A stretch of 7,432 nucleotides of DNA, from NCBI GenBank assembly GCA_011051425.1, contig DRLF01000232.1, positions 1 to 7,432 of the forward strand, given 5' to 3'. Position numbers and translations under genes: made by a program. The notes beneath the pieces are model-generated. The model did no database searches. It was not told the origin of the DNA and saw nothing but the letters and a program-made list of their open reading frames with translations. This DNA comes from Thiolapillus brandeum. GTDB lineage: Bacteria; Pseudomonadota; Gammaproteobacteria; Chromatiales; Chromatiaceae. How positions within the stretch are numbered: the first letter of the stretch is position 1; every line of letters starts with the position of its first letter. Below, piece after piece: positions 5,289-7,432 of the stretch.

Positions 5289-6350
5289 ATGAAAACTATC
5301 AAACTCGACCGTCCCGCTGCTCCTGATGATGCTGCCCTGTGGCAGGATGGAGAGCTGTTGCTGCTGGACCAGCGCCTGCTGCCACAGGAAGAAAAATTCA
5401 TCCATTGCGAGAATGCTGCAAACGTGGCCAGTGCCATTGCTGACATGGTGGTGCGTGGAGCCCCGGCAATTGGGGTGACGGCGGCTTATGGCGTGGTGCT
5501 GGCAGCCCGGGATGCCTGGCGGGGCGCAGGTCCGGGCTGGAAGCAGGCCATGCAGGATGACCTGTCCCGCCTGGAGGCTGCCCGCCCCACGGCGGTAAAC
5601 CTGGCCTGGGCCATCGCCCGTATGGGGCAGTTGGTACAGACCCTGGCCGATGATGCAGATCCGGAACCGGCGCTGCTCGCCGAAGCCCGGGCCATTCATG
5701 ATGAGGATATCGCCGCCAACCACGTGCTTGGCGATCTGGGGGCTTCTCTCATTGAAAAGCGGACGGCGGTCATCACGCACTGCAATGCGGGCGCGTTGGC
5801 CACGGGCGGTTATGGTACAGCACTGGGTGTGATCCGCAGTGCCTGGGCGGCCGGGAAACTCACCCAGGTATATGCCGATGAAACCCGGCCCTGGCTGCAG
5901 GGCAGCCGTCTCACAGCCTGGGAGCTGGTGCGGGACGGCATTCCTGTCTCGCTGCTGGCCGATGGTGCGGCGGCGGCACGCCTGGCCGCTGGTGGTGTGG
6001 ACTGGGTCATCGTGGGCTCGGACCGCATCGCCGCCAATGGCGATGTGGCCAACAAGATCGGGACTTATTCCCTGGCCCTGGTTGCCAAAGCCCATGGTGT
6101 GAAGGTCATGGTGGCGGCTCCCACCTCCACCATCGATATGCACTGTCCCTCGGGGGCGGACATACCCATCGAAACCCGTGATTCTGAAGAGCTGCTGTCC
6201 TGTGGAGGCAAAAGGGTGGCCAGCGCGGGGGCGAATGCCTGGAATCCGGTGTTCGATGTCACTCCGGCGGGGTTGGTGGATGCGATCGTCACGGAAAAGG
6301 GGATTATTCGTTCGCCAGACGTAAAAAAGCTCCGTCAGCACATGATATGA
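5289..6350 (+). CDS. mtnA: Methylthioribose-1-phosphate isomerase
   Basis: Isomerises 5-methylthioribose-1-phosphate to 5-methylthioribulose-1-phosphate in the methionine salvage pathway; related in fold to eIF2B subunits. The 353-residue length is normal for the family. Diagnostic motifs: [13 protein letters not shown] (56-68), [10 protein letters not shown] (99-108), [18 protein letters not shown] (163-180) with the catalytic Cys165, [19 protein letters not shown] (195-213), and [18 protein letters not shown] (243-260) with the catalytic Asp245. The Cys-Asp spacing of 80 residues equals that of B. subtilis MtnA (Cys160/Asp240). The C-terminal NPVFDVTP and GII are also typical. The ATG at 5289 begins MKTIKLD; its Shine-Dalgarno site is weak. 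It is divergent from the MTA deaminase gene, whose product lies upstream in the same pathway, and is followed by gyrA after 120 bases. Confidence 0.95.
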   Translation: MKTIKLDRPAAPDDAALWQDGELLLLDQRLLPQEEKFIHCENAANVASAIADMVVRGAPAIGVTAAYGVVLAARDAWRGAGPGWKQAMQDDLSRLEAARPTAVNLAWAIARMGQLVQTLADDADPEPALLAEARAIHDEDIAANHVLGDLGASLIEKRTAVITHCNAGALATGGYGTALGVIRSAWAAGKLTQVYADETRPWLQGSRLTAWELVRDGIPVSLLADGAAAARLAAGGVDWVIVGSDRIAANGDVANKIGTYSLALVAKAHGVKVMVAAPTSTIDMHCPSGADIPIETRDSEELLSCGGKRVASAGANAWNPVFDVTPAGLVDAIVTEKGIIRSPDVKKLRQHMI

Positions 6351-6360
6351 ATCCCCCTGA

Positions 6361-6400
6361 GGGCCACATTTGCGTTTTGCGCGGATTTTCCATGTGACCC
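6361..6400. repeat. Imperfect inverted repeat / possible stem-loop between mtnA and gyrA
   Basis: GGGCCACAT (6361-6369) can pair with ATGTGACCC (6392-6400) at 8 of 9 positions. The 22-base loop holds a smaller stem, GCG (6372-6374) with CGC (6380-6382). It begins 10 bases after the mtnA stop, so it could mark the end of the mtnA transcript, but it has no following T run and is not a standard intrinsic terminator. It could also bind a regulator upstream of the gyrA promoter. Confidence 0.35.
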
Positions 6401-6420
6401 GCACCCCGGGGATGGAATTA

Positions 6421-6429
6421 TGGTAAAAT
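6421..6429 (+). promoter_or_regulatory. Probable gyrA promoter, extended -10
   Basis: TGGTAAAAT fits the extended -10 pattern TGnTAnAAT, with TAAAAT at 6424-6429. The expected transcript start is near 6436, giving a leader of about 35 bases before gyrA. The -35 position (around 6401-6406, GCACCC) has no resemblance to TTGACA, which is common for extended -10 promoters. The leader has no strong Shine-Dalgarno site; the only purine stretch is AGG at 6456-6458, 12 bases before the ATG. Confidence 0.55.
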
Positions 6430-6470
6430 TCGGCCCCTAATTGTTTTAGCCACTCAGGCCGTTTACACAC

Positions 6471-7432
6471 ATGACTGATTTCGCCAAGGAAGTCCTTCCG
6501 GTCAATCTCGAAGACGAGATGCAGCATTCCTACCTTGATTACGCCATGAGCGTCATCGTGGGAAGGGCTTTGCCGGACGTCAGGGACGGGCTCAAGCCGG
6601 TGCATCGCCGGGTGCTGTACGCCATGAGCGTGCTCAACAACGACTGGAACAAACCCTACAAGAAATCCGCCCGCGTGGTGGGTGATGTCATCGGTAAGTA
6701 CCATCCCCATGGCGACACCGCGGTGTACGACACTATCGTGCGCATGGCCCAGCCGTTTTCACTGCGCTACATGCTGGTGGATGGGCAGGGTAACTTCGGT
6801 TCCGTGGATGGCGATTCCCCCGCCGCCATGCGTTATACCGAAGTGCGCATGGCCAGGATTGCGCATGAACTGCTGGCGGATATCGAAAAGGAAACCGTCG
6901 ATTTCATTCCCAACTACGATGAATCCGAATCTGAACCCACCGTGCTGCCGGCCAAGGTGCCCAACCTGCTGGTCAACGGTTCCTCGGGCATCGCTGTGGG
7001 CATGGCGACCAACATCCCGCCGCATAACCTGACGGAAGTGATCGACGCCTGCGTGGCGGTCATCGACAATCCGGACATAGCCATTGACGAGCTCATGGGC
7101 TATGTGCCGGGGCCGGATTTTCCCACGGCGGGCATCATCAATGGCGCCAAGGGCATCCGTGAAGCCTATCGCACCGGGCGGGGCAAGATCTATGTGCGCG
7201 CCCGCACCCATTTCGAGGACATGGACAACGGCAAGCAGCGTCTGGTGGCCACCGAGCTTCCCTACCAGGTGAACAAGGCGCGGCTCATGGAAAAGATTGC
7301 CGAACTGGTCAAGGACAAGAAGATCGAAGGCATCACCGAGATGCGTGATGAATCCGACAAGGACGGCATGCGCATGGTGATCGAATTGCGCAAGGGTGAA
7401 GTGGGTGAAGTGGTGCTCAACAACCTGTTCAA
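6471..7432 (+). CDS. gyrA: DNA gyrase subunit A, 5' part (3' end beyond window)
   Basis: The breakage-reunion subunit of DNA gyrase, which introduces negative supercoils as GyrA2GyrB2. The 320 codons seen cover the N-terminal arm, the winged-helix domain and part of the tower domain. [20 protein letters not shown] is a typical proteobacterial N-terminus; then come [33 protein letters not shown], and the quinolone-determining region [20 protein letters not shown]. The catalytic tyrosine is Tyr122 in AAMRYTE, at the same number as in E. coli. Position 83 is Thr, as in wild-type Pseudomonas aeruginosa, and position 87 is Asp, so the common resistance changes (Ile83 or Leu83, Asn87 or Gly87) are absent. 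Spacing and gapless numbering indicate an intact gene so far. It has its own probable promoter and is downstream of mtnA in the same direction. Confidence 0.97.
   Translation, partial: MTDFAKEVLPVNLEDEMQHSYLDYAMSVIVGRALPDVRDGLKPVHRRVLYAMSVLNNDWNKPYKKSARVVGDVIGKYHPHGDTAVYDTIVRMAQPFSLRYMLVDGQGNFGSVDGDSPAAMRYTEVRMARIAHELLADIEKETVDFIPNYDESESEPTVLPAKVPNLLVNGSSGIAVGMATNIPPHNLTEVIDACVAVIDNPDIAIDELMGYVPGPDFPTAGIINGAKGIREAYRTGRGKIYVRARTHFEDMDNGKQRLVATELPYQVNKARLMEKIAELVKDKKIEGITEMRDESDKDGMRMVIELRKGEVGEVVLNNLF

Noticed and set aside
6351..6363. CCCTGAGGG just after mtnA as an intrinsic terminator
   Set aside because: The stem has only three base pairs and no T run follows.
5250..6710. A 486-codon open frame on the minus strand opposite mtnA, the spacer and the start of gyrA
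   Set aside because: It runs antisense to two firmly identified genes, its composition is rich in Gly, His, Arg and Pro as expected from reading GC-rich genes in the wrong frame, and it shows no recognisable domain. A chance open frame.
1..7432. Mobile elements, CRISPR arrays, toxin-antitoxin or defence genes, tRNA or rRNA genes
   Set aside because: Nearly all of the window is accounted for by identified housekeeping genes, spacers are 120 bases or less, and no transposase, integrase, regularly spaced repeats or RNA gene structure is visible.

Overview
The window looks like a chromosomal housekeeping region from a GC-rich gammaproteobacterium. The order gyrA, mtnA, MTA/SAH deaminase, ubiG, mupP-like phosphatase, YciK-like reductase is, from memory, the order around PA3168-PA3173 in Pseudomonas aeruginosa. 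UbiG points to a ubiquinone-making proteobacterium, and GyrA carries Thr at position 83, as in pseudomonads. The genes downstream of the reductase (small lipoprotein, DUF2007 protein, cca) are not what I recall from Pseudomonas. A non-pseudomonad lineage, such as a Chromatiales-like group, is therefore possible but cannot be fixed from this sequence. I see no mobile element, phage gene, CRISPR array, tRNA or rRNA.

Layout. Positions 1-5225 hold seven genes on the minus strand, read right to left: MTA/SAH deaminase (5225-3909), ubiG (3857-3135), MupP/Gph-type HAD phosphatase (3138-2482), YciK-type SDR (2426-1680), a 66-residue lipoprotein (1683-1483), a DUF2007 protein with a GTG start (1486-1238), and cca (1232 to beyond the left edge, 410 codons visible). 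Three junctions are 4-base start/stop overlaps (ATGA, ATGA, GTGA) and the cca junction is a 5-base gap, so the genes are probably co-transcribed and partly translationally coupled. A 62-63 base divergent region with an inverted repeat separates this cluster from mtnA (5289-6350, plus strand). A 120-base gap with an extended -10 promoter and a possible stem-loop then leads to gyrA (6471 to beyond the right edge).

How the genes fit together. The deaminase and MtnA, divergently placed, fit the methylthioadenosine salvage route through methylthioinosine. The deaminase converts MTA to MTI, a phosphorylase outside the window would give methylthioribose-1-phosphate, and MtnA isomerises that to methylthioribulose-1-phosphate. 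UbiG consumes S-adenosylmethionine and the deaminase family can handle S-adenosylhomocysteine, a loose metabolic link. The phosphatase next to ubiG is placed like MupP of cell-wall recycling. Cca finishes tRNA 3' ends.

Nothing here is a clearly new system. The points most worth a second look are a Cca that lacks a normally well-conserved catalytic-domain segment and has Asp for Glu in its nucleotide-selecting motif, an SDR with Asp at the expected catalytic Ser position, the palindromic control region between the two MTA-salvage genes, and the small lipoprotein/DUF2007 pair.
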